A DNA stretch of 64,000 bases, taken from the NCBI GenBank assembly GCA_023150935.1, contig JAKLJW010000002.1, positions 1 through 64,000 on the forward strand, given 5' to 3'. Positions 22,986-34,053 of the stretch are shown piece after piece; position 1 is the first letter of the stretch; every line of letters begins with the position of its first letter. The notes beneath the pieces are model-generated. The model worked only from the letters and a program-made list of their open reading frames with translations. It did no database searches and was not told the DNA's origin. The DNA is from Candidatus Binatia bacterium. Lineage in GTDB: Bacteria > Desulfobacterota > Binatia > HRBIN30. Position numbers and translations under genes: made by a program.

Positions 22986-25409
22986 TTACACCACCAGGTT
23001 GACCAGACGCCCGGGCACGACGACGCGCCGGCGAATCGACTTGCCGGAGATGTGCGCCTGAATCGCTGCGTCGGCCAGCGCGGCGGCCACGACTTCCTCC
23101 TCGCCGGCCGTCCGCGGCACCTCGACGCGCCCGCGTACCTTGCCGTTAACCTGAACGACCACGACGGCGATGTCCTCGACGACCAGCGCCGGATCGTACG
23201 TCGGCCAGCGCGCGGCGAAGACGCTGGAATCGTGCCCGAGCGCCTCCCAGAGCTCCTCAGCTACGTGCGGCGCCAGAGACGCCAGCATGATCGTCATGGC
23301 CTCCAGCACCTCGCGGTCGGGTGGGCCGCCGCGCCGGATCTCGTTCAACAACGTCATGAGCGCCGCAATGGCGGTGTTGTAGCGCAGTCCGTCGAGGTCC
23401 TCCTGCACTTTCTTGACGGCTCGGTGCGTGGCCCGCCGCAGCGGCTCCGCTGCCGGCGCCGTGTTGCCGCTCACGCTCCAGTCGCGCACGGCGCGCCAGA
23501 CGCCGTCGACGAAGCGGCGCACTCCGGCAATGCCTTCGTCGCGGAAGTCGCCGCCGTCCTCGTAGGGTCCCAGGAACATCAGATACGTGCGAAAGACATC
23601 GGCGCCGTGCTGGTCGATGTAAGCGTCCGGGGTCACCACGTTTCCCTTCGACTTCGACATCTTGGCGCCGTCCTTGATGATCAGTCCGTGGGCGCGAAAG
23701 GTCTTGAAGGGCTCCTCGAAAGGCAGCACGCCGATATCGGACAGTGCCATCGTGACGAAGCGGGTGTACATCAGATGGAGCACGGCGTGTTCGTTGCCGC
23801 CGATGTACATGTCCACCGGCAGCCACCGCCGCGTCAGTTCCGGGTCCATGGCCACGTCGTGGCGATCGGTCGACGGATAGCGCAGGAAGTACCAGGCCGA
23901 GTCGAGGAAAGTATCGGACACGTCGGTCTCGCGGCGGGCCGCGCCGCCGCAGTGCGGGCAGTCAACCTCGTAGAACTCGCGCACACGGGCCAGCGGCGCC
24001 ACGCCACTGGCGTCGGGCCGGAAGTCCTCGATCTCCGGCAGCATCACCGGCAGGTGCGACTCGGGCACGGGAACGATGCCGCAGGCGCCGCAATGGATCA
24101 TCGGGATCGGCGGCCCCCAGTACCGCTGCCGCGAGATGCACCAGTCATGCAGACGGTACTGCACGCGTTTCTGTCCCGCCCCCTGCCCCGCGAGCCACTG
24201 CGTCACCGCGTCCTTCGCGGCTTCGGCGTCCATGCGATCGAAGCGGCCGCTGTTCACCAGATGGCCGGGGCCGTCGTACGCCGCGTCGAGCGGGGTGCCG
24301 GCGTCCTCTCCCGCGGCGGCGATCACCCGGACGATCGGAAGATCGAACTCGCGGGCGAACTCGAAGTCGCGTTGATCGTGGGCGGGTACGGCCATGATGG
24401 CGCCGGTGCCGTACTCGGCCAGGACGTAGTCGGCGATCCAGATCGGGATCTCGTGCCCGGTGGCCGGATTCACCGCGAACGACCCGGTAAACACCCCCGT
24501 CTTGTCTTTCACGCTGCGCCGCGTGACCAGATCCATGCTCGCCGTACGCTCGCGGTAGGCGAGCACGGCCTCGCGTTGTCCCGGGGTGGCCAGGGTGTCG
24601 ACCAGTTCGTGTTCGGGGGCCAGCACCATGTAGGTGGCGCCGAAGACCGTATCGGGGCGCGTGGTGAAGACGCGGATTGCGCGGCTGCGCGCCGCGGCGA
24701 GAGGGAAGTCGATCTCCGCGCCCTCGGAGCGGCCGATCCAGTTCCGCTGTGCGGTTCTGGTGACCTCCGACCAGTCGATCCAGGCGAGGTTGTCGAGCAG
24801 GCGCTGCGCGTAGCGAGTGATGGCGAAGAACCACTGCTCGGTGAACCGCTGTTCGACGCGGGTATCGCCGTGGCGTTCGCAGTAGCCGTCGATGACCTGT
24901 TCGTTGGCAAGGACGGTCTGGCAGCGGGGACACCAGTTGACCGGCGCTTTCTTGCGAATCGCGAGACCGTGCTTGTAAAGCTGCAGGAAGATCCACTGGG
25001 TCCACCGGTAGTAGTCGGGCTGCGTCGTGTCGACGACGTGTTCCCAGTTCACCATGAGCCCGAGGCGCTCGAGCTGGCGGCGGAAGTTCGCCGTCGTCTC
25101 GATCATGAGACGGCGCGGGTGGCGGCCGACGGTCAGGGCGTAGTTCTCGGTGTGGATGCCGAAGGCATCGAAGCCGATGGGTTCGAACACGTCGTGTCCC
25201 TGCAGGCGACGAAACCGCCCGTGGATGTCGGCGCCGGTGAACGCGAAGGCGTTGCCGACGTGGAGCCCTTCGGCCGACGGGTACGGAAACATCATCAAGG
25301 TGTAGTAAGGCTGCCGGGCCCGGTGCAGGTCGACGGTGTTGGTGCCGCGTTCCTTCCACAGTCGCTGCCACTTCGCTTCCACGGCAGCCGGCTCGTACCG
25401 TTCGTTCAT
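22986..25409 (-). CDS. leuS: Leucyl-tRNA synthetase
   Basis: An 807-residue class I aminoacyl-tRNA synthetase that charges tRNA-Leu. The HIGH motif appears as HVGN (50-53) after FPYPSAEGL, the CP1 editing domain is present (TTRPDTVFGATYMVLAPEHE), and KMSKSKGNVVTPD lies near residue 580, followed by the anticodon-binding and C-terminal domains (VNGKVRGRVEVPRTA). A zinc-type CxxC pair is seen near residue 158 (WCPRCQ). Full length. It lies 2 nt after nusB stops and 1 nt before lptE. Confidence 0.95.
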   Translation of the reverse strand: MNERYEPAAVEAKWQRLWKERGTNTVDLHRARQPYYTLMMFPYPSAEGLHVGNAFAFTGADIHGRFRRLQGHDVFEPIGFDAFGIHTENYALTVGRHPRRLMIETTANFRRQLERLGLMVNWEHVVDTTQPDYYRWTQWIFLQLYKHGLAIRKKAPVNWCPRCQTVLANEQVIDGYCERHGDTRVEQRFTEQWFFAITRYAQRLLDNLAWIDWSEVTRTAQRNWIGRSEGAEIDFPLAAARSRAIRVFTTRPDTVFGATYMVLAPEHELVDTLATPGQREAVLAYRERTASMDLVTRRSVKDKTGVFTGSFAVNPATGHEIPIWIADYVLAEYGTGAIMAVPAHDQRDFEFAREFDLPIVRVIAAAGEDAGTPLDAAYDGPGHLVNSGRFDRMDAEAAKDAVTQWLAGQGAGQKRVQYRLHDWCISRQRYWGPPIPMIHCGACGIVPVPESHLPVMLPEIEDFRPDASGVAPLARVREFYEVDCPHCGGAARRETDVSDTFLDSAWYFLRYPSTDRHDVAMDPELTRRWLPVDMYIGGNEHAVLHLMYTRFVTMALSDIGVLPFEEPFKTFRAHGLIIKDGAKMSKSKGNVVTPDAYIDQHGADVFRTYLMFLGPYEDGGDFRDEGIAGVRRFVDGVWRAVRDWSVSGNTAPAAEPLRRATHRAVKKVQEDLDGLRYNTAIAALMTLLNEIRRGGPPDREVLEAMTIMLASLAPHVAEELWEALGHDSSVFAARWPTYDPALVVEDIAVVVVQVNGKVRGRVEVPRTAGEEEVVAAALADAAIQAHISGKSIRRRVVVPGRLVNLVV

Positions 25410-25411
25410 GC

Positions 25412-25855
25412 TCAGCTCACATCTCCGGATCGGTTCGCTTCGTCCTTCACGCCGAGTCGCGTCGCGATCGCGTCGAGCACGCCGTTGACGAAGGCGGCCG
25501 ACTCGGCGTTGCCGAAACGGCGGGCGATTTCGATGGCCTCGTCGAGCACCACCCTCGTCGGCACGCTCGGACTCTGCAGTAGCTCGTAGGTGGCGAGGCG
25601 CAGCACGCAGACGTCGACCAGCGAAAGGCGCTCGATGCGCCAGTGCTCGGAGGTCGCCGCGATCAACTCGTCGATGCGCTCGCGTTCGGCGCCGACCCCG
25701 GCGACGAGTTCCATTCCGAAAGCCTTGGCGGCTGCGCTGGCGTCGCTGCCCTCCCAGAACGCCCGCAACGTCTGCGGTGCGGACGCGGTGCCGAGCACGT
25801 CGAGCTGATAGAGAGCCTGGACGGCCAGTTCGCGCCCTTTGCGTCGCGGACCCAT
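25412..25855 (-). CDS. nusB: Transcription antitermination factor NusB
   Basis: A 147-residue all-helical NusB (RRKGRELAVQALYQLDVLG, then RLSLVDVCVLRLATYELL and LDEAIEIARRFGNAESAAFV, NGVLDAIATRLG). It binds boxA RNA with S10 in rRNA antitermination. The ribH-nusB neighbourhood is conserved in many bacteria. A gap of 53 nt separates it from ribH. The C-terminus keeps the FVNGVLD helix that is the family signature. Confidence 0.93.
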   Translation of the reverse strand: MGPRRKGRELAVQALYQLDVLGTASAPQTLRAFWEGSDASAAAKAFGMELVAGVGAERERIDELIAATSEHWRIERLSLVDVCVLRLATYELLQSPSVPTRVVLDEAIEIARRFGNAESAAFVNGVLDAIATRLGVKDEANRSGDVS

Positions 25856-25908
25856 AGTCTCCTATCGTCTCCGTCCCTCAGTGCCCGGCCGGCGCCGCGG
25901 CCGGCCGC

Positions 25909-26376
25909 TCATGCGAGTTGGCGCAACAGGTCGGCCATCTCGACGGCGGTAACAGCCGCCTCGTGGCCCTTGTTGCCAGCATCGTCGGCGGATCGCGAAA
26001 GCGCCTGCTCGAGGTTCTCGGTGGTCAGAACGCCGAGTGCAATCGGCAGCCGGTGGCGTATCTGCATCTCCTGCAGGGCGTCGATCACCGCCCTGGAAAT
26101 ATAGTCGTGGTGCTGGGTCTCGCCGCGGACGATCGCGCCGAGGCACACCAGTGCTCCGTACTTGCCGCTGCGCGCCAGCGACTCGGCGGCGAGCGGGATC
26201 TCGACGGCGCCGGGTACGTGTGCGACGTCGATACGGTCGTCGGCGACGCCGCAACCGGTCAAGGCGGTCAGTGCGCCGCGCAGCAATCGTTCGGTGACGA
26301 TGCTGTTGAATCGCGACACCACAACGGCCACTCGCAGCCCGCGGCCATCGAGGCCGCCCTTGAAAGTATTCGCCAT
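25909..26376 (-). CDS. ribH: 6,7-dimethyl-8-ribityllumazine synthase
   Basis: A 155-residue lumazine synthase, which condenses 5-amino-6-ribitylamino-uracil with dihydroxybutanone phosphate in the penultimate riboflavin step. Motifs: VAVVVSRFNSIVTERLLRGA, DVAHVPGAVEIPLAAESLAR, LVCLGAIVRGETQHHDYISR with the catalytic His, and IALGVLTTENLEQALSR. The ATG at 26376 begins the family's usual MANTFKG; a longer frame to 26742 is antisense noise within ribBA. It starts 7 nt after ribBA ends. Confidence 0.95.
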   Translation of the reverse strand: MANTFKGGLDGRGLRVAVVVSRFNSIVTERLLRGALTALTGCGVADDRIDVAHVPGAVEIPLAAESLARSGKYGALVCLGAIVRGETQHHDYISRAVIDALQEMQIRHRLPIALGVLTTENLEQALSRSADDAGNKGHEAAVTAVEMADLLRQLA

Positions 26377-26383
26377 GGGCGAC

Positions 26384-27586
26384 TCAGGGCGCCGGTTTGA
26401 GGCCCGACAGGATGTGCCCGAGCTTCTGTTGCTTGGTACGCAAATACTTGAGTGTACCCGGGTGTGCCGGGATCTCGATCGGGAGACGCTCGACCACTTC
26501 GATGCCGTAGCGCTGCAGACCGTCGATCTTCTTGGGATTGTTCGTGAGCAGGCGGACACGACAGACGCCGAGGTCGCGCAGGATCTGGGCGGCGAGGCCG
26601 TAATCCCGGCCGTCGTCCTCGAAGCCCAGCTCGAGATTCGCCTCGACCGTGTCGCGCCCCTGATCCTGCAGGGCGTAGGCGAGAATCTTGTTTGCCAATC
26701 CGATGCCGCGTCCTTCCTGGTGCATGTACACGAGGACGCCACGGCCGGCGCGTTCGATCATTTCGAGAGCCCGCCAGAGCTGGTCGCCGCAGTCGCAGCG
26801 TTGCGAGCCGAAGACGTCGCCGGTGAGGCATTCGGAGTGTACGCGCACCATCACCGCGTCGGAGGGGCGCAGGCGGCCCTTGACCAGGGCGATATGCTCG
26901 TGGCGGTCGACGTCGCTGCGGTACACGACGGTGCGAAACCGCCCGGCCGCGGTGGTAACGATCGGCGCGTCCGCCACGCGTTGCACCACTGCCTCGTTGC
27001 GCAGGCGGTAGGTCACCAGATCGGCGACATCGACCAGGGGCAGCGCGAACAGTTGGGCGAGTTCGCCGAGCTGGGCGGCGGTGGCGACGCTGCCGTCGTC
27101 GTCGAGAACGGTACAGACGACCGCCCCCGGGGTGGCGCCGGCGAGGCGCGTGAGGTCGACGGCCGCCTCGGCCAGTGCGGCTCGCGCCAGCACCCCTCCC
27201 GGCCGGGCCGCCAGCGTCTGAATATGACCGGGCATGACGATATCGTCGGGCTGCGCCTCGCGAGCGATCGCGGCGCGAACGGTGGTCGCGCGATCCGCGG
27301 CGGAAATGCCGGTGGTGACCCCGCGCCGTGCCTCGATCGACGCTCCAAACCGCTCTCGCGAGGCCGGGTTGTCGGGCCCCATCAAGGGAATGCCGAGTTC
27401 GCGCATGCGGTCCTCGGGCAGACAGAGGCAGACCAGCCCGCGGGCATGGGTGGCCATGAAGTTCACCGCATCCGGGGTGATCGCGTCGGCGAGGAGGCAG
27501 AGCTGCCCCTCGCCCTGGGCGCCATCGGTGAGCACCACCATGCGTCCGGCGCGCAGTTCCCGTGTTGCTGGTTCAATCCGATTCAC
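26384..27586 (-). CDS. ribBA: RibBA: GTP cyclohydrolase II with a catalytically degenerate DHBP-synthase domain
   Basis: A 400-residue fusion. The C-terminal GTP cyclohydrolase II half (~205-395) is intact: zinc cysteines Cys253, Cys264 and Cys266 in SECLTGDVFGSQRCDCG, MHQEGRGIGLANKI and GFEDDGRDYGLAAQIL. The N-terminal RibB half keeps its fold (TTGISAADRATTV, INFMATHxRGL-like segment) but the metal-binding loop DDEDRENEGD is replaced by TDGAQGEGQ (20-28), His of GHTEA is Leu138 and Glu of the CE motif is Thr159. DHBP synthesis is therefore unlikely. GTG 27586 has GGGAG at 6 nt and overlaps ribD by 14 nt. Confidence 0.88.
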   Translation of the reverse strand: MNRIEPATRELRAGRMVVLTDGAQGEGQLCLLADAITPDAVNFMATHARGLVCLCLPEDRMRELGIPLMGPDNPASRERFGASIEARRGVTTGISAADRATTVRAAIAREAQPDDIVMPGHIQTLAARPGGVLARAALAEAAVDLTRLAGATPGAVVCTVLDDDGSVATAAQLGELAQLFALPLVDVADLVTYRLRNEAVVQRVADAPIVTTAAGRFRTVVYRSDVDRHEHIALVKGRLRPSDAVMVRVHSECLTGDVFGSQRCDCGDQLWRALEMIERAGRGVLVYMHQEGRGIGLANKILAYALQDQGRDTVEANLELGFEDDGRDYGLAAQILRDLGVCRVRLLTNNPKKIDGLQRYGIEVVERLPIEIPAHPGTLKYLRTKQQKLGHILSGLKPAP

Positions 27587-28691
27587 CCGGTTCTCCCGCC
27601 CGCACATCTGTAGCAACTAATATATCGGTCGCAAACCGCCGCAGTCGCAAGGGGCCCAGGCGCAGCGCCGAACGCAGACCCAGCACCCCCAGCGGTCCGA
27701 CCATGGGGCGGCCGTCCTCGCCGATGAGCATCGGCGCCAGGAAGCAGAGCAGGCGGTCGACCGCCCCGGCGCGCAGCAGTGTCCCGGCCACGCGAGCACC
27801 GCCTTCGACGAGTACCGAGACGACCCCGCGGCGGCCGAGGGCCCGCAGCAGAGCCCGCGGCGAGACCACCCCGTCACGGTCGGGAAGACGCATTACCTGT
27901 ACGCCGGCCGCGCGGTCCATCCACGGACGGCGGGCCGGTGCGGAGCGGCCGGCGACAATCAGGGTGGGAGCGGCGCCGTCGGTCAGCACGCGCGCGGTGG
28001 CGGGCAGGCGCAAGCGACCGTCGAGAACGATGCGCAGCGGGTTTCGGCCGCCGCGCAATCGACAGGTCAGGGCCGGGTCGTCGCGCCGCACCGTTTCGGC
28101 GCCGACGAGGATGGCGTCGTGTTCGTTGCGCAAACGATGCGCGTAACGGCGGCTGTCGGGTCCGGTGATCCAACGCGAGTCGCCGGCTGCCGTGGCGATG
28201 CGGCCGTCGAGGGAGGCGGCGAGCTTCAGTGTTACCCACGGCAGACCGGTACGGACGTGCTTGCGAAAGGGGGCGATGAGGTCGTTGCAGGCCGCTTCCA
28301 GCACCCCGTCGGCAACCTCGACGCCGGCGGCCGCGAGGAGCGCCGCACCCTGCCCCGGCACGTGGGGATTGGGATCGCGGGCGCCGATGACGACCCGGCG
28401 AACGCCCGCCGCCACGATCGCCTCGGTGCAGGGCGGCGTGCGGCCGTGGTGTGCGCACGGCTCCAGCGTGACGACGAGCGTCGCGCCACGCGCGGCGCTG
28501 CCCGCCGAAGCGAGCGCCTCGATCTCGGCGTGCGGCGCGCCGGCACGGCGGTGAAACCCGCGCCCGGCGACGGTGCCGCCGGCGGTCACCACGACGGCGC
28601 CGACGGGCGGGTTGGGGCTGGTGCGGCCGAGTCCTCGTCGCGCTTCGCGCAGAGCAAGGCGCATGAACTGCCTGTCGGCAGCAGACCCCAC
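27573..28691 (-). CDS. ribD: Riboflavin deaminase/reductase RibD
   Basis: A 372-residue bifunctional enzyme. The N-terminal cytidine-deaminase-type domain has the zinc motif His54-Ala-Glu56 and Cys79/Cys88 (PCAHHGRTPPC); the C-terminal DHFR-like reductase domain starts near residue 150 (VTLKLAASLDGRIATAAGDS, ITGPDSRRYAHRLRNEHDAI). It converts the product of GTP cyclohydrolase II into 5-amino-6-ribitylamino-uracil phosphate. Its 3' end overlaps the ribBA start, and the nrdR stop lies 6 nt before its ATG. Both active sites look complete. Confidence 0.93.
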   Translation of the reverse strand: MGSAADRQFMRLALREARRGLGRTSPNPPVGAVVVTAGGTVAGRGFHRRAGAPHAEIEALASAGSAARGATLVVTLEPCAHHGRTPPCTEAIVAAGVRRVVIGARDPNPHVPGQGAALLAAAGVEVADGVLEAACNDLIAPFRKHVRTGLPWVTLKLAASLDGRIATAAGDSRWITGPDSRRYAHRLRNEHDAILVGAETVRRDDPALTCRLRGGRNPLRIVLDGRLRLPATARVLTDGAAPTLIVAGRSAPARRPWMDRAAGVQVMRLPDRDGVVSPRALLRALGRRGVVSVLVEGGARVAGTLLRAGAVDRLLCFLAPMLIGEDGRPMVGPLGVLGLRSALRLGPLRLRRFATDILVATDVRAGEPGESD

Positions 28692-28697
28692 GGCGCC

Positions 28698-29192
28698 TCA
28701 CGCCTTCCGACGCGGCCGTGGACTGGACGCGGTCTTGCGGCGCGCCTTCATGAGATCTTCCAGCTCGCGCATGAACTCGCCGACGTCCTTGAAAGACCGG
28801 TACACGGACGCGAAGCGCACGTAGGCCACCGGGTCGAGGGCATGGAGGGCCTGCATCACCGCTTCGCCGACGACCGAACTCGGCACCTCTTTGTCGCCGC
28901 GCTCCTGCAGCCCGCGTTCGATGCCATCGATGGCCTCCTCGATCGCGGTAATGCTCACCGGACGCTTCTCGCACGCTTTGCGCATGCCGGCTTCGATCTT
29001 GTGCCGGTCGTAGGCTTCGCGTCCGCCGTCTTTCTTGACGATCGTCGGCAGCGTTTCCTCGACCCGTTCGTACGTGGTGAACCGCCGCTTACAGCTCGCA
29101 CACTCTCGGCGGCGGCGGATCACCCCGCCGTCCTCGGTGAGACGAGAGTCGACGACGCGATTCTCGGGATCGTGGCAGAACGGGCATTTCAT
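28698..29192 (-). CDS. nrdR: Transcriptional repressor NrdR
   Basis: A 164-residue regulator of ribonucleotide reductase genes. It begins [20 protein letters not shown] with a four-cysteine zinc ribbon (CPFC ... CASC), then the ATP-cone domain ([40 protein letters not shown]) that senses ATP/dATP. ATG 29192 is the family start; a frame from 29324 would add 44 unrelated residues. The C-terminal tail after residue 150 is short, basic and disordered. The nrdR-ribD pairing is common in bacteria. No NrdR box was found in this window. Confidence 0.93.
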   Translation of the reverse strand: MKCPFCHDPENRVVDSRLTEDGGVIRRRRECASCKRRFTTYERVEETLPTIVKKDGGREAYDRHKIEAGMRKACEKRPVSITAIEEAIDGIERGLQERGDKEVPSSVVGEAVMQALHALDPVAYVRFASVYRSFKDVGEFMRELEDLMKARRKTASSPRPRRKA

Positions 29193-29205
29193 CTGGAAGG
29201 GAGGA

Positions 29206-30624
29206 TCACCGTTCGGCTGCCTCGAACAAGACGAATTGGTGAATGCGGCCCTGGTCGGTAACCGGGACGGGATAGCGCCCGGTAAAGCACGCGGCGCAGA
29301 ACCCGTGCCCCTCGCCGTTGGCAAGGAAGCTGTACATGCCGCGTTCGCTCAGGAACGCCAGCGTATCGGCGCCGATGAAGCTACGGATTCGTTCCAGGGA
29401 GCGGTCGGTGGCGATCAGCTCCTCCGTGGTGGGGGTATCGACGCCGTAAAAGCACGATCCGATCGTCGGCGGTGAGCTGATACGCATGTGTACCGCCTGG
29501 GCGCCGGCGGCCCTCAGCATGGTGACAATTTTGTGGCTGGTCGTGCCGCGAACGATCGAGTCGTCGACGACCACGACCCGCTTGCCGGCGAGCACCTCGA
29601 CCTGCGCGTTCAGCTTGACCTTGACACCGAAGTGCCGGATGGCGTCGCGCGGCTCGATGAAGGTCCGCCCGACGTAATGGTTCCGGATCAGACCCATCTC
29701 GAACGGCAGGCGGGCTTCCTCGGCAAACCCCAGCGCGGCCGGCACCCCGGAATCGGGGACCGGAATCACCATGTCCGCATCGGCGGGTGCTTCGCGAGCC
29801 AGTTGCCGTCCCAGTTCCTTGCGAACTTCGTACACGCTGCGGCCGTACACGCGGCTGTCCGGCCGGGCGAAGTAGATGTATTCGAAAATGCAGCTGGTGC
29901 GCGGGGCGGCCGGGAAAGGCCTGAAGCTCTGTGCACCGGCGGCGCTGACCCACAGCACCTCACCCGGTTCGACCTCCCGTTCGTAGCGGGCGCCGACGAG
30001 ATCCAGAGCGCAGGTCTCCGAGGCAACCACAACGGCATCGCGTTCGGGAATGCGCCCGAAGACCAGCGGCCGGAACCCGTACGGATCGCGCACGGCGACC
30101 AGTTCGTGGGGCGTGAGGAACACCAGGGAGTAGGCGCCGCGCACCTGGCTGAGAGCGGCGATGATGCGGTCGATGGTGCGTTCGGCGTGCGCGGCGGCGA
30201 TGAGGTGCATGATCACCTCGGTGTCCACCGTCGACTGAAAGATCGCGCCCTGGCGCTGGAGGCGGTTGCGCAGTTCCTCGGCGTTCACCAGGTTGCCGTT
30301 GTGGGCGACGGCAATGCCGCCCTGGCCGTACTCGACGACGAAGGGCTGCGTGTTTCGGAGCAGCGTTTGCCCGGATGTGGAGTAACGGTTGTGTCCGATG
30401 GCCGAGCTGCCCTCGAGCTTGCGGACGATCTGTTCGTCGAACACGTCCGCCACCAGCCCGAGGCCGCGGTGGGAGATGAGCGCCTCGCCGCTGGCGGAGA
30501 CTATGCCGGCCGATTCCTGGCCGCGGTGCTGCAGCGCGTAGAGCCCGAGGTAGGCGAGGTTGGCCGCTTCCGGATGCCCGAATACGCCGACGACGCCGCA
30601 CTTCTCGCGGAACCGGTCAAACAC
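29206..30624 (-). CDS. purF: Amidophosphoribosyltransferase PurF
   Basis: A 472-residue enzyme making phosphoribosylamine from PRPP and glutamine, the first step of purine synthesis. After an 8-residue propeptide comes the nucleophile Cys9 ([15 protein letters not shown]), then the Ntn glutaminase domain and the PRTase domain with [16 protein letters not shown]. Cysteines in [14 protein letters not shown] and [10 protein letters not shown] match the four [4Fe-4S] ligands of the Bacillus-type enzyme, so it is probably O2-sensitive. GTG 30624 is favoured (GGGAGGC 9 nt upstream) over the GTG at 30651. It lies 72 nt downstream of purL. Confidence 0.93.
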   Translation of the reverse strand: MFDRFREKCGVVGVFGHPEAANLAYLGLYALQHRGQESAGIVSASGEALISHRGLGLVADVFDEQIVRKLEGSSAIGHNRYSTSGQTLLRNTQPFVVEYGQGGIAVAHNGNLVNAEELRNRLQRQGAIFQSTVDTEVIMHLIAAAHAERTIDRIIAALSQVRGAYSLVFLTPHELVAVRDPYGFRPLVFGRIPERDAVVVASETCALDLVGARYEREVEPGEVLWVSAAGAQSFRPFPAAPRTSCIFEYIYFARPDSRVYGRSVYEVRKELGRQLAREAPADADMVIPVPDSGVPAALGFAEEARLPFEMGLIRNHYVGRTFIEPRDAIRHFGVKVKLNAQVEVLAGKRVVVVDDSIVRGTTSHKIVTMLRAAGAQAVHMRISSPPTIGSCFYGVDTPTTEELIATDRSLERIRSFIGADTLAFLSERGMYSFLANGEGHGFCAACFTGRYPVPVTDQGRIHQFVLFEAAER

Positions 30625-30696
30625 CGCTGCTGCCTCCCGGCGGCACCGCACCGAAGCGGATTGTGGCCGCGCTGTGGTACCTCTGTCCGTGGACCT

Positions 30697-32925
<2,229 letters not shown>

Positions 32926-32929
32926 GTTC

Positions 32930-33661
32930 TCAGTGACCGGGTGCCGTCGAGGCGGTGCGCGCACGGTTACCGTCGGAGTGCGCGGCGCGAAGGGACTGGA
33001 AAATCCGTAAGCCGTCGTCGCCGCCGAGGAGCTTTTCGACCGCGTGTTCGGGGTGCGGCATCAGGCCGAAGACGTTGCGTTGCGCATTGACGATGCCGGC
33101 GATGTTGTTCAGCGAGCCGTTCGGGTTCGCCTCCGGCGTGGCCCGACCGCTACTGTCGACGTACCGCAGGATGACCTGGTGGTTGTCCTCGAGGCGTTCG
33201 AGGGTGGCCGGGTCGGCGACGTAGCATCCCTCGCCGTGCTTGATCGGTATGTGCAGCACCTCGCCGCGCTTACCGCGACCGGTGAACGGGGTTTCGGTTT
33301 CTTCGAGGCGCAGGTACACCCAGCCGCAGAGGAAGCGCAGGCCGCGGTTGCGGATCAGCGCCCCGGGCAGCAGGCCCGCCTCGCAGAGCACCTGGAAGCC
33401 GTTGCAGATTCCCATGACGAGCCCACCGGCGCGGGCAAACTCGGCAATGCTCTCCATCACCGGGGAGAACCGGGCCATGGCGCCGCAACGCAGATAGTCG
33501 CCGTAGGAGAAGCCGCCGGGGAGGACGACGCAATCCGCACCCGCGAGGTCGCGGTCCTTGTGCCACAACGGCACCGCGTCGTCTCCCAGCACGTGTTTGA
33601 TCACGTGCAGCGCATCGTGATCGTCGTTGGAGCCGGGAAAGGTCACAACACCCCAGCGCAT
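32930..33661 (-). CDS. purQ: FGAM synthase glutaminase subunit PurQ
   Basis: A 243-residue class I glutamine amidotransferase that supplies ammonia to PurL. The start [20 protein letters not shown] is typical; the nucleophile elbow is [20 protein letters not shown] with the catalytic Cys, and the His-Glu pair lies in [16 protein letters not shown]. It sits 6 nt after purS and 4 nt before purL, a coupled PurSQL unit. Slightly longer at the C-terminus than most, with a disordered tail. Confidence 0.94.
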   Translation of the reverse strand: MRWGVVTFPGSNDDHDALHVIKHVLGDDAVPLWHKDRDLAGADCVVLPGGFSYGDYLRCGAMARFSPVMESIAEFARAGGLVMGICNGFQVLCEAGLLPGALIRNRGLRFLCGWVYLRLEETETPFTGRGKRGEVLHIPIKHGEGCYVADPATLERLEDNHQVILRYVDSSGRATPEANPNGSLNNIAGIVNAQRNVFGLMPHPEHAVEKLLGGDDGLRIFQSLRAAHSDGNRARTASTAPGH

Positions 33662-33667
33662 GGCTTT

Positions 33668-33910
33668 TCACTCGTCGATGTCGAAACGATAGTCTTCGAT
33701 GACGCCGTTGGCGAGGAGGCGGCGGCACATCTCGTCGGTGCGCCGCTGGGCCTCCTCGCGGCTCACGCCTTCGAGAGCGAGTTCGATGTACTTGCCGAGG
33801 TGAACCTCCTGGACTTCCGTGAAGCCGAGGTGGTGAAGTGAGTGTTCGACCGCCTTGCCCTGCGGGTCGAGCACGCCACGTTTGGGGGTGATGAACACGC
33901 GCGCACGCAT
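33668..33910 (-). CDS. purS: FGAM synthase subunit PurS
   Basis: An 80-residue PurS, the small alpha/beta protein that bridges PurL and PurQ. It reads MRARVFITPKRGVLDPQGKA, VEHSLHHLGFTEVQEVHLGK, then NGVIEDYRFDIDE, full family length. ATG 33910 is the conserved start; the frame extends upstream without similarity. It follows a 43-codon gene by 11 nt and precedes purQ by 6 nt. Confidence 0.93.
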   Translation of the reverse strand: MRARVFITPKRGVLDPQGKAVEHSLHHLGFTEVQEVHLGKYIELALEGVSREEAQRRTDEMCRRLLANGVIEDYRFDIDE

Positions 33911-33921
33911 GATCTCGGTAC

Positions 33922-34053
33922 TCACCCGACGGCGGCGCGGCAGATGCCGTGGTACACTACCCGGTCGGCCTCCTCGATGGGGCCGACGCAGGTCTCGCTC
34001 ATCTCGTCGTTGTCGATGCCCTTGCTGGCGATGGTCCCGCGCTTCTCCATCAT
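33922..34053 (-). CDS. 43-residue protein encoded between purB and purS
   Basis: Too short for standard gene calling but well supported: ATG 34053 overlaps the purB TGA by 4 bp (ATGA), a GAGGGG sequence is adjacent, codons have strong G/C third positions, and TGA 33922 lies 11 nt before purS. The product is MEKRGTIASKGIDNDEMSET then CVGPIEEADRVVYHGICRA and a short tail, with two cysteines. No family recognised. A tight place in the purine operon suggests a small regulator or a subunit of a purine enzyme. An ATG one codon later (34050) is possible. Confidence 0.6.
   Translation of the reverse strand: MMEKRGTIASKGIDNDEMSETCVGPIEEADRVVYHGICRAAVG

Noticed and set aside
22851..25589. A 912-codon plus-strand open frame
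   Set aside because: Antisense shadow of leuS and neighbouring genes; the translation shows no family features.
28692..29700. FMN riboswitch ahead of the rib genes
   Set aside because: Spacing between nrdR, ribD and purF is only a few nucleotides, leaving no room for an aptamer.
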